A DNA stretch of 64,000 bases from Adiantum capillus-veneris. Lineage: Eukaryota; Streptophyta; Polypodiopsida; Polypodiales; Pteridaceae. The stretch is taken from positions 60,685,023-60,749,022 of the forward strand of contig CM043970.1 of NCBI GenBank assembly GCA_014529385.2. The letters run 5' to 3'. Shown piece after piece: positions 11,986 through 22,797 of this stretch. Positions within the stretch are counted from its first letter, which is position 1. Each line of letters starts with the position of its first letter. The notes beneath the pieces were generated by a model. That model did not search any database and was not told the DNA's origin. It was given only the letters and a program-made list of their open reading frames with translations. The position numbers were made by a program, and so were the translations under genes.

Positions 11986-13315
11986 GTTGAGTTGTACCAA
12001 AGATTCAAGAGGGCCCATCCAGAAGTGGAAATTTCTCTTAGATGTTTTGAGGCTTTAAAGCATTACTTTGTCCAAAAATTGAAGAACCGATATAATGTGT
12101 TGCTGTGTATGTCATGTCCAAATGATATATTTTTAAGAGGCATTTAATCATATGCGACAAAACAAGTTTGGGCATCATGGAAAGGATCATGCCTACACAT
12201 GTTCTGTTTGCTGCAGTGATGATTCAGGTAAGTGTACTGCAAACCAATCAGTGTGTCATAGCATCACTGATATGTGGGAATCACTTTTATGTCCAAAGGC
12301 TCATGATGCAAAATACTATGCAAAAAAATGTTTGTTTGGAGATTGCTCTAGATGCGGCATAAACAGGTTAATATTGTGTGCTGATGAGATTTCAACGGAT
12401 AGTGGGGAGGTCACTGTGAAGATCTTCACAGATGTTTCAACTGGGCAAGTTGATGCAGGTGGGTCTGAGAAGAAAAGAAAGGACTTGGTAGTGCAACAAA
12501 TAAGAAGCTCTACTTTTATTGACCTATTCTCATCTCATCTTAAGAGCTTCATCAAGCATAACTACATTTTTCGGTGGCAGGCACAACAATTGAAAGAGTG
12601 CTTACTCAAGTTTCCATCATATGTTGTTGTTTCGGTCATCGACTTTGTCAAGAATTATCGATTTAAAATACAAAATGAGATACAGTCCATGCACTGGTGG
12701 TCTAATCAGGTTACGATACTTGTTCACATTACTTATGTGAGAAACTCAGGAGGTGGTGTTGAAAAGACCCTCCATTTTTACATATCTGATGATATGTTGC
12801 ATGACACTCTATTTGTACAACATTGTTTTCTTCTTCATGACAAGTGGTTGAAACAGAAAGGCCATTCTTTACGACGTCGTTGCGTGTGGTCAGATGGTGC
12901 AACGTCTCAGTTTAAAGCATGAAGACCTTTCTACTTTGTGGCTAGGTATTAGTGTTTTTTCCACACTGTTTGCAACTTCTTCAAGAAAATAGACTTTTGT
13001 CAGAATTTCTCGTCAACGTACAGAACACATTTAAAACTATCCCGCTAAATCTCACAATCCTCCTGAGAAAGTATGTCTGCTCATACAAAAGAAATCATAT
13101 AAGACTCAATCAAAACAAGGTTGCACATCAGCTTATTACTGACTTACTCCAAGTTACATTACCTTTTATGAATTTTGGGTTCTTCATAACTTTTTGGAAG
13201 CAAGTATTCAAGATTTGCATCAGCTTAGGCTTCATCCAACAACTCCAAATCATAACGCTTGCTCGAGCTGCCAGTACTTCCAAGAAATCTTGGGCACCTG
13301 GCCTCAACTTATGAA
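11986..13315 (+). pseudogene. DDE-transposase-like gene, main exon (degraded)
   Basis: After the acceptor comes VELYQRFKRAHPEVEISLRCFEALK, then a Cys/His cluster (CCCVCHVQM, reached after a frameshift near 12,085, with one stop). A long open frame (12,152-12,922) follows, with a CSVCCSDDSG finger, CPKAH and CLFGDCSRCG. The catalytic-looking core is FPSYVVVSVIDFVKNY (12,610-12,655), then QSMHWWSNQVTILVH, FYISDDMLHDTLFVQHC and CVWSDGATSQFKA (12,882-12,920). The Asp in VSVIDF and the Asp in WSDG are the expected first two acidic residues of an RNase H-like fold. A stop follows at 12,920, then RPFYFVARY. Beyond 12,950 the protein is unreadable. The transposase role is inferred from the Asp pattern and Cys fingers, and no family name is certain. 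Confidence 0.55.
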
Positions 13316-13622
13316 AACATAAATTATTGACACGTATTCCTTATAATACTTGCTTGCGTTCCCATTCATCTTTTGGTAACCTAGACTAACTCTTCAAGAC
13401 CACCCCATTGACATCAAGAATAATCAGTCTGCCTTTGGAGCATTACGCTCTATAACAGTAGGCTCATCTAACCACCAAGCTTTGAATCCTAACAAACAAG
13501 AATAGGCAAAAGAGACAAAAAACATATCATTGCTCATTAAACACTAGAAAGTAATAGGCATATTTGGCTCATAACAAATGACTGAAATAAGGTCGGTAAT
13601 ACAATGTGGCACAACACATGCA
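13316..13622. other. Gap between the two convergent genes
   Basis: AT-rich, no open frame of note. It holds the 3' ends of both convergent genes. No terminator-like or repeat structure stands out. Confidence 0.5.
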
Positions 13623-14305
13623 TTACATCTTGCACGCACGGGTCTTAGGCACATGCACCTGAGAGAGCTTCTTTTTTATACAAAATATTTCTACTAGAGG
13701 AGCATCATCATCACCTATTGTATACTCATTAACATCAACCCCTATAAGGGGGTCCTTGTCTCCTAGCAACTGGGCCGTGTGCATTGCATCATCAAGAGGT
13801 AAGCATTCCTCAAGCAGCTCCTTGCTCACACCAATATCATCCACCTTTGGGTCCTCTTCCTTTAACACGTTATTCCCACCCATGTCCATCTTTGGGTCCT
13901 TTATAATGTGATCCTTGTCTCCATCCTTCTTCTCTAGTGTAGTGACTTGTCATCATCTACTTCCCCCTTCTCGTCCTTGCCCCATCCTGCTGGTCCTTGT
14001 CAGGATGGTCCTTGTCTACATCCTACTGGTTTGGTAGCACCTCATGGTCGACTCTTCCATGCAGTCATTTACTCCCTCATGGGCCCTTGTGTGGTGTCCT
14101 TGTCTTCATCTAGCTTGTCTAATTGCATTTCATTATACATGCCTTGAAATGTGCATGTAGCTGCCTCGTGCATCTCCACATCACAGAACTGACCACCATC
14201 TGCCATTTCCTCATCAAACATATGTCCAACCTTGGAGTGCTTGTCTGCAACATGGTTGTTCGTATACTCCTCTTTGACCTCGTATTCTACATAGTTCAAC
14301 AACAA
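13623..14305 (-). pseudogene. Acidic C-terminal exons of the reverse-strand coiled-coil/finger gene
   Basis: Two reverse open stretches, 14,305-14,069 and 13,889-13,623, are rich in Asp/Glu/Lys (LDKLDEDKDT, DPKMDMGGNN, KEEDPKVDDIG, LGDKDPLIGVDVNEYTIGDDD). The DKD/DPK motif recurs several times, also in the + strand sequence as GGTCCTTGTC at 13,750-14,102, so an internal repeat underlies it. The last frame ends at a stop at 13,623. The two stretches are in different frames, either an intron or a frameshift. No known domain. Confidence 0.4.
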
Positions 14306-14341
14306 AAATACATTTTATGATAAGAAAAACCAGAATTGTGT

Positions 14342-14730
14342 TCAAAAAAAGAAGTAGAACAGTTGCTTACTCTTTTGAACATGTCCCTTGTGAGCCCAAG
14401 TCTTGGTCACTTCGGAGATGCGCTTGTTGCATCCAACTTTTGCACAAATGTCTTTTTTCATTAGAGAGGCAACGAAACAGAGAGGGTGGTAGTGGTGCCT
14501 GCAGGCCAGCATGAAAGAACCAGCCACATGGGCAGAGCCCAAGCACTCCCCACAAGCAACACAAGATCCTAAAATCATAGATTGTGTTGTCTTCATCCTT
14601 GATATGGGGCCTTGGAAATAATGTGAATCTTCTTCCTACGTTGATTTCTACAATCATCATTCTAACAAATTCACTATGGATCTGAGCCTCTTCACACTCA
14701 GCCTCGAGGACATCACATTCCCTCTGCAGG
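14342..14730 (-). pseudogene. Cys/His finger exon of the reverse-strand gene
   Basis: After an acceptor at CTGCAG (about 14,731) the frame reads RECDVLEAECEEAQIHSEF, then VEINVGRRFTLFPRPHIKDE. The frame then shifts to one containing CVACGECLGS, FMLACRHHYHPLCF and KKDICAKVGC. The spacing C-X2-C ... C-X-H-X-Y-H-X2-C ... C-X4-C resembles a RING- or PHD-like treble-clef finger. The exon is separated from the upstream coiled-coil exon (20,903-21,600) by an intron into which a copia element inserted. The function is unknown. Binding of DNA or a partner protein is only a possibility. Confidence 0.45.
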
Positions 14731-14793
14731 TCACATATGGAAATGTCATGACAACGAATATTACCAAAGTAATGTCTTAGAGAAAAGTAAACA

Positions 14794-14798
14794 GTAGC
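14794..14798 (+). repeat. Target-site duplication (left) of the complete copia element
   Basis: GTAGC at 14,794-14,798 is repeated at 19,934-19,938, the 5-bp duplication expected of copia integration. Confidence 0.9.
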
Positions 14799-15025
14799 TA
14801 TTACCATATACATGTGGTAGTCATGTGTGTGAACACATTAGGACTGTTGGGGCATTTTTTCCCTCTTTAGGAGGTTTTTCCCCCCAAGCATTGTATATAC
14901 GCCCATCACTCTAGGGCTATCTATCTTTCCATTGCATACTAAGTAACACACTCTCTATTGTGTGCCTTGAGCTTCCTTCGTCTTCTCCAAGCTATGTGTG
15001 TTTCTCTGCAACCCTAATTCCAACA
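14799..15025 (+). repeat. 5' LTR of the complete copia element
   Basis: 227 bp. The first base pair is TA instead of TG (TATTACC against TGTTACC in the 3' LTR), so the terminal dinucleotide has mutated since insertion. TATA-like TATATACGCCC is near 14,894, with a candidate start about 30 bp downstream. It ends CCAACA. Confidence 0.93.
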
Positions 15026-15026
15026 A

Positions 15027-15039
15027 TTGGTATCAGAGC
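15027..15039 (+). promoter_or_regulatory. Primer binding site for initiator tRNA-Met
   Basis: TTGGTATCAGAGC, two bases past the LTR end, matches the standard plant copia site complementary to the 3' end of initiator methionine tRNA. Confidence 0.93.
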
Positions 15040-15385
15040 CGGTTACGTCCTCTCGGGCTTAGTCGCCAACTGCTCCAGCACGCCTGCTCACTTTCTCCGA
15101 TTTCAATGAGCTTTGGCAAGCATTCGCAGGTCGACAAAAATTTCGGGTCAGCTCAAAGAGCTAAGTCTGCTCAGATTTTTGATTCGGGCTCATTTCGGTC
15201 TCTGTTTCCACTACAGGTAGTACTGCACAGGCTATTTCGTCATTTTATGCAAAATTTCTGTCAGTGCCATTTTCTGCATAACAGGTGCCTCATAGTCTTC
15301 TCCGGTTTGTGCTATATAGCACGTGTTGTTCCCGCTCCGTTTCTCCTATTTTCGGGTAGTTTTCACATTAGGTGCAGCATTTACC

Positions 15386-16360
15386 ATGGTTGACAACAAC
15401 ACAGATGTGTTCAAGATGTTTGTTGCTGAGGATGGGTTGGATGGGGACAACTACCCTATGTGGGCTTATATGATGCAACATGTTCTTGTGTCAAAGGGCA
15501 TCTGGAACATTGTGCAGGGCATTGATGTACGTCCTGGTTCTGAGGATGTAGGCGATGTTGAGGATGTTGCAGGTCTTGCTGCAAGGATTACTGCTATTAG
15601 AGTTGTTTTGCCTACGGCAAAACAAGCTCGTTGGGATGTAAAGGATGCGCAGGCTCATGCATTGATTGTGTTGTCTATGAAGCGCACCATTGTTCCTCAC
15701 ATTCGTTCATCAAAATTTGCAAAACAGGCTTGGGATATTCTAGTAGGTCTTTATGCAAGCCGCAATGAGGCTAAAATTGCTTTGCTGCGTAAAGAGCTGG
15801 AGTCGAAGATTATGCATGAGGAAGATGATATGGACACTTTCCTTGCTGGTGTCAAGGATATCAATGAGCAACTTATTTCTGCAGGTGAAGTCATTTCAGA
15901 AAGTTCCCTTGTGCATATTGTTCTTGATGCCTTACCAGATTCCTACCAGACTTTTGCTAGTACTTGGAGACTGATGACCCCAGGAAATCCTGAAGTTGTC
16001 AAGTTTGATGCATTATGCACATTGTTGTTGCAAGAGTCACTTTCCAAAAAAATAGAACTAGGCAGCGTGCAGTTGAACAGGCTTTTATTGCTTCTCAAAG
16101 AAAGGGTGGTAACAGCAATGCGGCCACTTCTCATGGTTCTGCTGTGAGTGGCAAAAATTTTGTTCCTAATGCTTCTGCTGGCAGCAATTTGTATGGAAAT
16201 TCTGGTGATAAGGGCAAAAAGAAGACGCGTTGCCATTATTGTAAAGCTAATGATCACTTGATCAAGCAGTGTCCTAAGTTGAAGGCCAAAGAGGCTAAGA
16301 AGAAAGAGGGTGGTTCCACTGAAAATGCTGGTTCCACTACAAATGCAGCCATTGTAAGTC
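15386..16360 (+). pseudogene. Copia gag with zinc knuckle
   Basis: The ATG at 15,386 opens MVDNNTDVFKMFVAEDGLDG, followed by the copia gag N-terminal signature YPMWAYMMQHVLVSKGIWNIV, then a long helical capsid-like region to about residue 215. A one-base slip in an A run near 16,050 moves the reading to a second frame (QRAVEQAFIASQRKG) that carries the zinc knuckle CHYCKANDHLIKQC (CX2CX4HX4C, intact) and a Lys-rich tail. A second one-base loss near 16,354 precedes the protease frame. The older copy at 4,536 keeps the missing base there, so the lesion is specific to this copy. Confidence 0.9.
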
Positions 16361-16364
16361 TTCT

Positions 16365-18000
16365 GTGAAAGGAAACTATGATGCTGATGTCGATGCAGAA
16401 TGGGCTTTTAGCGCAGAGTTCACTTACAATCTTGTTGTCCATGATGCATGCTTGTCAATTGCTGCAGATTCACATGTATGGTATTTTGACAGTGGTGCTA
16501 CAAAGCACATTACCTCACATCGTGAATTGTTCACCTCTCTCGAGTTTGTCCCTCATGGAAATTCTGTTACTTGTGCCAACAATGCCTCTTATCCAGTTCA
16601 GAGAGTTGGAAAGATTGTGCTTACTGCTGCAAATGGCAGTTCCTTCACACTTGTTGATGCACTTTATGTACTTGGGATCAAGAAGAATCTCTTGTATGTA
16701 TCCGCACTTGCTAGACTTGGACTTGTAGTCAAATTTGTGGATGACAGATGTATAGTTCATGATCTCAGTTTTGGTGATGAAATTGTTGCATGTGGCCTTT
16801 TGTGCCATGGGCTGTATAAGCTCACTTTGTATGACAAGTGTGGACAAAATTTTGCAAATGTTGTTGCAAATTCAAGGGCTATTTTAGATGCAAAACTTTG
16901 GCATGCACGTTTTGGTCAACTGAATTTTGCCAGCTTGTTGCGTTTGCAAAAATTTGATATGGTTGCTTCTTTGTCGCCACTTGAAGCACCTGTCAAACAT
17001 GTTTGTGAAGGCTGTATTTTGGGTAAAATGCAGCGTTCTAAGTTTCCAAAGGATGGTTCAGTTCGGGCCACATGCAGGTTGCAGCTTGTGCATAGTGATG
17101 TTTGTGGGCCCATGCAAACTCCGTCCTTGGGCAATTACCTTTACTTCGTGACTTTCATTGATGATTACTCCAGGCATGCATGGGTATTTCCGCTTAAAGC
17201 GAAGTCCGAAGTTTTTATGTGCTTCAAACGATTTCTGGCTATGGCTGAAAATGTCTCGAAATGTATTATGGGCACCCTCCATTCCAATCGAGGGGGGGAG
17301 TATATATCTCATGAATTTAATGCATTCCTGGCTAGTCGTGGGATAAAACACCAATGTACAGTGCCTTATACACCTCAGCAAAATGATGTTGTTGAGAGAA
17401 AAATAGGTCACTGATGGAAATGGCACGATGTATGGTCAAAAGTCAAGCTTTGCCGCATTCTTTTTGGCTTGAGGCCATCATGTGTGCCACTTATGTACTT
17501 AATAGGTGTCCTACAAAAGCTTTGCAATCTATTACTCGATATGAAGCATGGCATGACAGAGAGCCTTCTATTGAGCACATGCGTGTTTTTGGCTATTTGG
17601 CATATGCTTTGGTGCCACAAACACAGCATAGAAAATTGGATGATAAGGCTGTCAAATGTATTTTTGTTGGTTATAGTGCTGAAAGCAAAGATTACAGATT
17701 ATATTATCCGCAAACAAAGCGTATTCTGGTTTCACGGGATGTAGTGTTTGTGGAAGATTCTGTTCAGCCCTTGCTGTCATGTACTCGAGACAGTAATGTA
17801 AGCTCACATGACATTTATGACACTTTGTTGCCTCTTTTCAATGGTGGAAATACGAATGTAAGTTCCAATGAGGCAAATGTACAGCCTATGGGGGTTTCTG
17901 AAAATGTTACAGATCAGCCTATTACTGATGCAGATGTACATGATGTACTTGATGAGGAAAGGGCTGAAAATGAGCAGGCTAGAGGTATGCCAAATGGCTA
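16365..18000 (+). pseudogene. Copia protease and integrase
   Basis: The protease motif WYFDSGATKHITSH (about 16,480-16,520) has its catalytic Asp. The GAG-pre-integrase zinc finger follows (LWHARFGQLN, then CEGCILGK, near 16,900-17,030). The integrase core has Asp in VHSDVCGP (near 17,095). The second acidic site reads LHSNRGGEY (17,277-17,303), so the usual Asp of the D-GGEY box is Asn. Glu is present in NDVVERK (17,385-17,403). A frameshift at about 17,405 separates the core from the C-terminal part (17,414-18,000; FWLEAIMCATYVLNR, KCIFVGYSAESKDYRLY). The Asn alone should abolish strand transfer. Confidence 0.9.
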
Positions 18001-19631
18001 GTGCACACTTTGCGTGACAGTAAATTGGATGCACCTTTGTCTAGTCGTACTCGTTCAGGCTCTTGCCATGCATCTTATGCATCAGATTGTTATGCTTTGG
18101 CTATGTCTAGCTTACATGATGTTGAGGAGCCTCTGTCTTTTGATGAAGCACAGAATTCAGAAAATTGGATGGCTGCCATGCAATCAGAATATGATGCACT
18201 TATAGAAAATGACACATGGACTTTATGTGATTTCCCTCCTGGCAAAAAGGCCATTGGTACGAAGTGGGTTTACAAGTTGAAACGCAAGCCAGATGGTGAG
18301 ATCAATTGCCATAAGGCTCCACTTGTTGCAAAGGGTTATGCACAACAAAAAGGCATAGATTATGAAGAGAGTTTTTCTCCCACTTGTCGTATGACTACTG
18401 TGCGTTTTCTATGTGCATTGGTAGCTCATTTTGGTTGGGATGTACATCAATCAGACATTGTTACTGCTTTCTTGAAGGGTGACATATTTGAGGAAGTTTA
18501 TGTAACGCAGCCTCGTGGTTTTGTCGTGAAAGCACAAGAAGACAAAGTGTGCAAATGTAAGAAGGCTTTGTATGAGAAAGCCGACACTCATTTGGTTAAA
18601 CGAGGCTTTGGTAACAGTCCAATAGAAAGCACATTGTATGTAAAGCGTGAGAGTGATGTACTTCTCATTGTGGTTCTTTATATCGATGATTTGCTGATCA
18701 CTGGACCAAATGAGAGACACATTGCTGAATTTAAGGCTGATTTGAATGCTACTTTCAAGATGAAATATTTGGGGTTGTTGCATCATTACTTGGGTATACA
18801 GTTTAAGCAGTGTGATGGTGGTATTGCCTTGTGTCAAAAAAGTTACATAGAGACATTGCTATGTAAGTTTGGACTTGAGGATTGCAAACCTATTGCCACT
18901 CCCATGGAAACAGGTTTGAAGTTGAGTCTACATGATGCCGGCGATCCTACTGATGTCACTCTTTACCAAACTGCTGTTGGCTGCCTCATTTATGTATGCA
19001 ACACGAGGCCAAATATTCAGTTTGTAGTCTCACATGTCAGCAGATTTATGCATAGCCCAGAGTCTAAGCATTGGCAGGCTGTCAAGAGGATTTTTCGCTA
19101 CCTTAGTGGCACTTTACATCTTGGCTTGTTTTATCCCAAGGGGGGATCATTGCCACCAGACTTACATGCTTTTTCGGATTCAGATTGGGCTGGTTGTTTT
19201 GACAGGCGAGTGTCCACAAGTGGTTTTTGTTTCATGCTTGGCAGTTCATGTATCATGGTTGAGCAAGAAAGAAACCTACTGTGGCCACTTCGAGTTGTGA
19301 GGCTGAGTACATGGCAGTCTTCACAGCTACGATTGAGTGTGTATGGCTCAGACGCCTTATGGCTGATTTGGGTGTTGGATAGGACACTGCCAACACTATC
19401 TACACTGATAGTAAGAGCGCATTGGCAGTTGCGAGGAACCCAGTTTTTCATGCTCTCACAAAGCACATTGAGGTGCATTACCACTATGTCAGGGAGAGGC
19501 TCTCAACAGGAGAGATCAGCTTGGCTTATGTGCCAACACAGGACAACCTTGCAGATCTTTTCACAAAGGCACTGTCTCGTGAGAAGCTGGAAGCTTTCCG
19601 CAAAGCTTTGGGCTTACTCCCCTTTGTGGAC
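18001..19631 (+). pseudogene. Copia reverse transcriptase and RNase H
   Basis: RT starts with ENWMAAMQSEYDAL and KAIGTKWVYKLKR (about 18,160-18,285). AFLKGDIFEEVYV and the active site LYIDDLLITG (18,679-18,705) are intact. Copia RTs normally read KKALYGLKQAPRAWYEK, but here KKALYEK joins directly, an in-frame loss of about ten residues near 18,575. RNase H has FSDSDWAGCFDRR (19,170-19,210). A frameshift near 19,250 and another near 19,400 move the rest, including TDSKSALAVA, ALTKHIEVHYHYVRERL and NLADLFTKAL (19,552-19,580), to a different frame ending at a stop at 19,634. Confidence 0.92.
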
Positions 19632-19709
19632 TGATCATGTCCTCAGTGCATGGCACTTCCCTTTACTCATGTGCCAGCTCTCGCTCACCGCATCACTCCA
19701 GGGGGGATT

Positions 19710-19933
19710 TGTTACCATATACATGTGGTAGTGATCTGTGTGAACACATAAGGACCGCCGGGGCATTTTTTTCCCTTTTTAGGACGTTTTTCCCCCCGAG
19801 CATTGTATATAAGCCCATCACTCTATGGCTATCTATCTTTCCATTGCATACTAAGTAACACACTCTCTATTGTGTGCCTTGAGCTTCCTTCGTCTTCTAC
19901 AAGCTGTGTGCGTTTCTCTGCAAAATTCCAACA
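19710..19933 (+). repeat. 3' LTR of the complete copia element
   Basis: 224 bp, TGTTACC...CCAACA, preceded by the polypurine tract CCAGGGGGGATT. The TATA box reads TATATAAGCCC (19,806), closer to consensus than in the 5' LTR. It differs from the 5' LTR at scattered positions (visibly a few percent), so the insertion is not very recent. Confidence 0.93.
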
Positions 19934-19938
19934 GTAGC

Positions 19939-20830
19939 AAATGTAAATGTCATGACAGTTACTAGTACTAAATAGCACACAGTACCAAATGTAACAAATA
20001 CTAAACTGTACCAAATGTTCAGAGTACCTAAAGTACCAACTAGTACCAAAGGACAATAATCTAATAAGCATTGAGTAGTACCAAATTGAAAATAGTAACC
20101 AATATGGTAAGTAGGAAAACTAGCAGACAATACCTAAAGTACCTGTTAAGTATATCATGCTCCTACCAGAGCACAACAGTCTAGTACACAGTAAATAGTA
20201 CCAAATGTTAAGTACCAAACAATAAATAGTACCAAATAATCAGTATGAAAATTTTCAAACAATAAAACTACCAGATGCTAAGTACCCAAAGCACAACAGT
20301 AAAAATGTTAAGTACCCAAAAGTACATAATGAGGTCTTCAAAGTTCCCAAGAATATTGAAGTACCAAAAATAAAGTACCTCAGGTCAAAACATGGTACTG
20401 AAAGACCTAATATGTACATCACGATTCATAGCACACAGATATACATATGATGTTCCTACACAAAGTACCAAAAGGACTTCAAAGTACCCAAAATATTGAA
20501 TTTTTCAAGAAGTACCAAATGAAAGTACTCATGGCACCTAATATGTACATCTCAATACATAGATATAAATAATATGTTCCAACAGAAAGCACCAAATGTG
20601 AAGTACCAAAAGTATCAAATATTCCTACAAGAAGTACCAAATTCTCCTATAAGATGTACCAAATGTACATAAGAAATATTCAGGATGTACCAAAGGACAC
20701 TTGAAGAACTAGCTATATACCAAAAGTACCAAAACAATTCAAATAGTATCCAAGTTTGTTCATGAAATTGTACAAAAAGTATGAGATATAAACCAGGACA
20801 AGTAGCAAAAGTTCCTATCAAGAATATGGC
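19939..20830 (-). repeat. Intron array of degenerate AGTACCAAAT repeats
   Basis: The + strand repeats variants of AGTACCAAATGT, AGTACCTAAAGTACC and CAAAGTACCAAAAG some fifty times at irregular 10-25-bp spacing, with blocks such as CACCTAATATGTACATC duplicated (20,405 and 20,536). The array lies in an intron of the reverse-strand gene, next to the copia insertion. The same GTACC core fills the intron at 10,853-11,985 of the forward gene. Confidence 0.85.
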
Positions 20831-20902
20831 ACTACATACAAGTGCATACAACTACATGCAAGAATATGGCACTATATACAAGGACAATTAGAGAAAAGTA
20901 AC

Positions 20903-21600
20903 CTGAAGAACAAGAGCACGATTCTAGAGCAATTTCCATTTCTAGAGCAAGATTCTTCATCTTCACAGTGCCTTGGAATCGATGTAGCATGCGTTTTGAT
21001 GCATTTAGATAAGCTTCCACATCTTTTATCTCATCAACGTCACAAGGAACTTGCCGATGTAGTTCATTGAGGCGTTGCTCGAACAAAAGAATATCCTCCT
21101 TAATTTTCTTTGTGATAGCATTGGAGCCCTCAAACCTCAGTAAACTCTCTTTCTTTTGTTGGCGACTTGCCCTCAACTCATATAATCTGCTCAACTTTTG
21201 CGTAGAGCTTGTCAAAACTCCGTGAACAATGGCATCCAAATCAAAAATGTGATCTACTGCCACTGTTTCAAACTGCAAAACTTTGTGCTCTTCAATATTA
21301 CACATATTGTTGGCACCTTGTGTGTACTGCCTCTTCTTGTTGGACCCTAATAGCCCACCATGAAATGCTCCATTATCCCTCTTCCAATTTTCCACCTTCC
21401 TCTCCAATCCTCCAGGTTTACTACTGCACATGCTCAACACACTCTCCCCAAATCTTGCCCATGCAATTTGATGTCTTGCTAGGTCGTTTTTAGCAGCATG
21501 GCACTTCTCAAAAGCATAGCACTAGCAAACTTAGCTGTAATCTCCCCACATGATGGGGGACCCTGGTACACCTTATGAAAAAGAAGTTTGCAATCATCAA
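20903..21600 (-). pseudogene. Coiled-coil exon of the reverse-strand gene
   Basis: The long reverse frame 21,440-20,832 begins within CSSKPGGLERKVENWKRD and continues KVLQFETVAVDHIFDLDAI, then heptad-rich helices (TKKIKEDILLFEQRLNELH, RMLHRFQGTVKMKNLALEM). One frame upstream LARHQIAWARFGESVLSMC continues it to about 21,530, and VYQGPPSCGEITAKFA precedes in a third frame, showing one or two small indels. A donor (TCAG|GTTACT) at 20,903/20,902 ends the exon. I find no named domain. The long amphipathic helices suggest an oligomerising accessory protein. Confidence 0.5.
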
Positions 21601-21609
21601 TGAAAGAAG

Positions 21610-21998
21610 ACTATAAATGGTGAAGGTGGACCTTTGCATTCTTCTGATACCGATGTTGGAAAAAAATAAACCACTAATTGATGGGTTTGATTGGCAATGG
21701 GCTCAAGGTGGCTTGAAGGTGAAGGCAACCATAGCTCAGACAATTAGAGAGAGAAGAATACACACACTTAAAAAGGTGGACTCAATACACAAAAAAGGGG
21801 CTAGCAATACTTTTGCATAGTGTATTTACAGCATAGGCTTGGGTCTTATTTATGAACAGAGCTGGATTGGCTATCCGGCTGATGACTCTCCATGTAGCTC
21901 TTTTTAGAAGCTTACAACTCATAGGCTAAACGTCAATAGCAAAAGGTGTGCACATGTAGAGGTGTTTCCCATAGTCGCTGAAGAAGGACATGCCTATC
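21610..21998. other. Probable intron of the reverse-strand gene
   Basis: No sustained reverse frame. A forward open frame at 21,617-21,820 has no recognised motif. It is best read as an intron between the small exon at 22,150-22,000 and the coiled-coil exon. Confidence 0.35.
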
Positions 21999-21999
21999 T

Positions 22000-22150
22000 C
22001 AACACTGATCATCTGGCATATCATAGTCAGATAAGTCCTTAGCAACCTTTCCTTCTAGACTCAAACCATACTCCTCATGTAATTCTTCTACAATATAACA
22101 GAATTTGTTGAGTATTGGGTACTCATCCATTCTGTTTTTCCCTAAAATAT
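22000..22150 (-). pseudogene. Small upstream exon of the reverse-strand gene
   Basis: Reverse frame reading GKNRMDEYPILNKFCYIVEE and LHEEYGLSLEGKVAKDLSDY, acidic toward the end. An acceptor-like pyrimidine/AG (TATTTTAG) precedes it at about 22,150. Its place in the gene is inferred from order and strand. Confidence 0.35.
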
Positions 22151-22304
22151 AGCAAGAGGAAACAATTAGACATGCCACTATAGTACAAATGTATAAAGTA
22201 CTCAACATGCAACCATATTCATGCAACCAACATGCATGATAATGTCTTACAATACCTTAATTAACATGCAACCAAACCAAATGGTACATTGCCAACCATG
22301 TAAA

Positions 22305-22797
22305 GTAACAATACTTACCCCTCTTCTTTGTTGTGGATCTGTTCACTTGTGCAACAATAGAGGATTTTCCCATGCTCTCTGTCATCTCTGATTGATCAAT
22401 GTTCTGCCTCTCTTTGGGGGTTGTAGTACCACTGCTGCTACGCTCGTTCTTGCTGGTATGAGGCTCATTGTGGCTGCTACTAGGAGTTTTGAATGAACTC
22501 CCCTTCATCCTAGACTATACTTACCCCTCTTCTTTGTTGTGGATCTATTCATTGTGCAACATAGGATTTTCCCATGCTCTTTGTCATCTCTGATTGATCG
22601 ATGTTCTACCTCTCTTTAGGGGCTGTAGTACCACTGCTACTGCGACGCTCCTTCTTGTTGGTATGAGGCTCATACCAGCTACTACTAGGAGTTTTGAATG
22701 AACTCCCCTTCATCCTAGACTGCTTCTCTTCAGAAGCTTTGGGTGTGGCTCTAGGTGCACATTTGCGGGCTAGTGTCTTCATGTTGGCAGAGGGCAA
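22305..22797 (-). pseudogene. N-terminal exon of the reverse-strand gene, tandemly duplicated
   Basis: Reverse frame 22,797-22,606 starts MPSANMKTLARKCAPRATPK and contains RMKGSSFKTPSSS and SSSGTTAPKER. A second copy at 22,508-22,305 repeats MKGSSFKTPSSS, SSSGTTTPKERQNIDQSEMT and continues RSTTKKRGKY. The nucleotide unit of about 205 bp occurs twice head to tail. Only the downstream copy stays open through NIDQSEM, since the upstream one meets a stop after PKER. The product start is Ser/Thr/Lys-rich and probably disordered, perhaps a nuclear signal (TTKKRGK). Confidence 0.45.

Larger units (their letters stand above)
14799..19933 (+). mobile_element. Complete family-A Ty1/copia retrotransposon (5.1 kb)
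   Basis: Two LTRs (14,799-15,025 and 19,710-19,933), initiator tRNA-Met primer site (15,027-15,039), gag, protease, integrase, RT, RNase H in copia order, polypurine tract (19,699-19,709) and a perfect 5-bp target duplication show a full insertion. It is probably not autonomous: frameshifts near 16,050, 16,354, 17,405, 18,001 and 19,250, a small RT deletion and an altered integrase residue. It landed in an intron of the reverse-strand coiled-coil/finger gene. Confidence 0.95.

Noticed and set aside
13947-14147. Forward open frame with Ser/Pro-rich text
   Set aside because: Antisense shadow of the acidic reverse-strand exon and its DKD-type repeats.
15027-15039. A tRNA gene
   Set aside because: TGGTATCAGAGC is the primer site of the retrotransposon. 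No cloverleaf surrounds it. The same applies at 4,764, 39,146 and 60,833.
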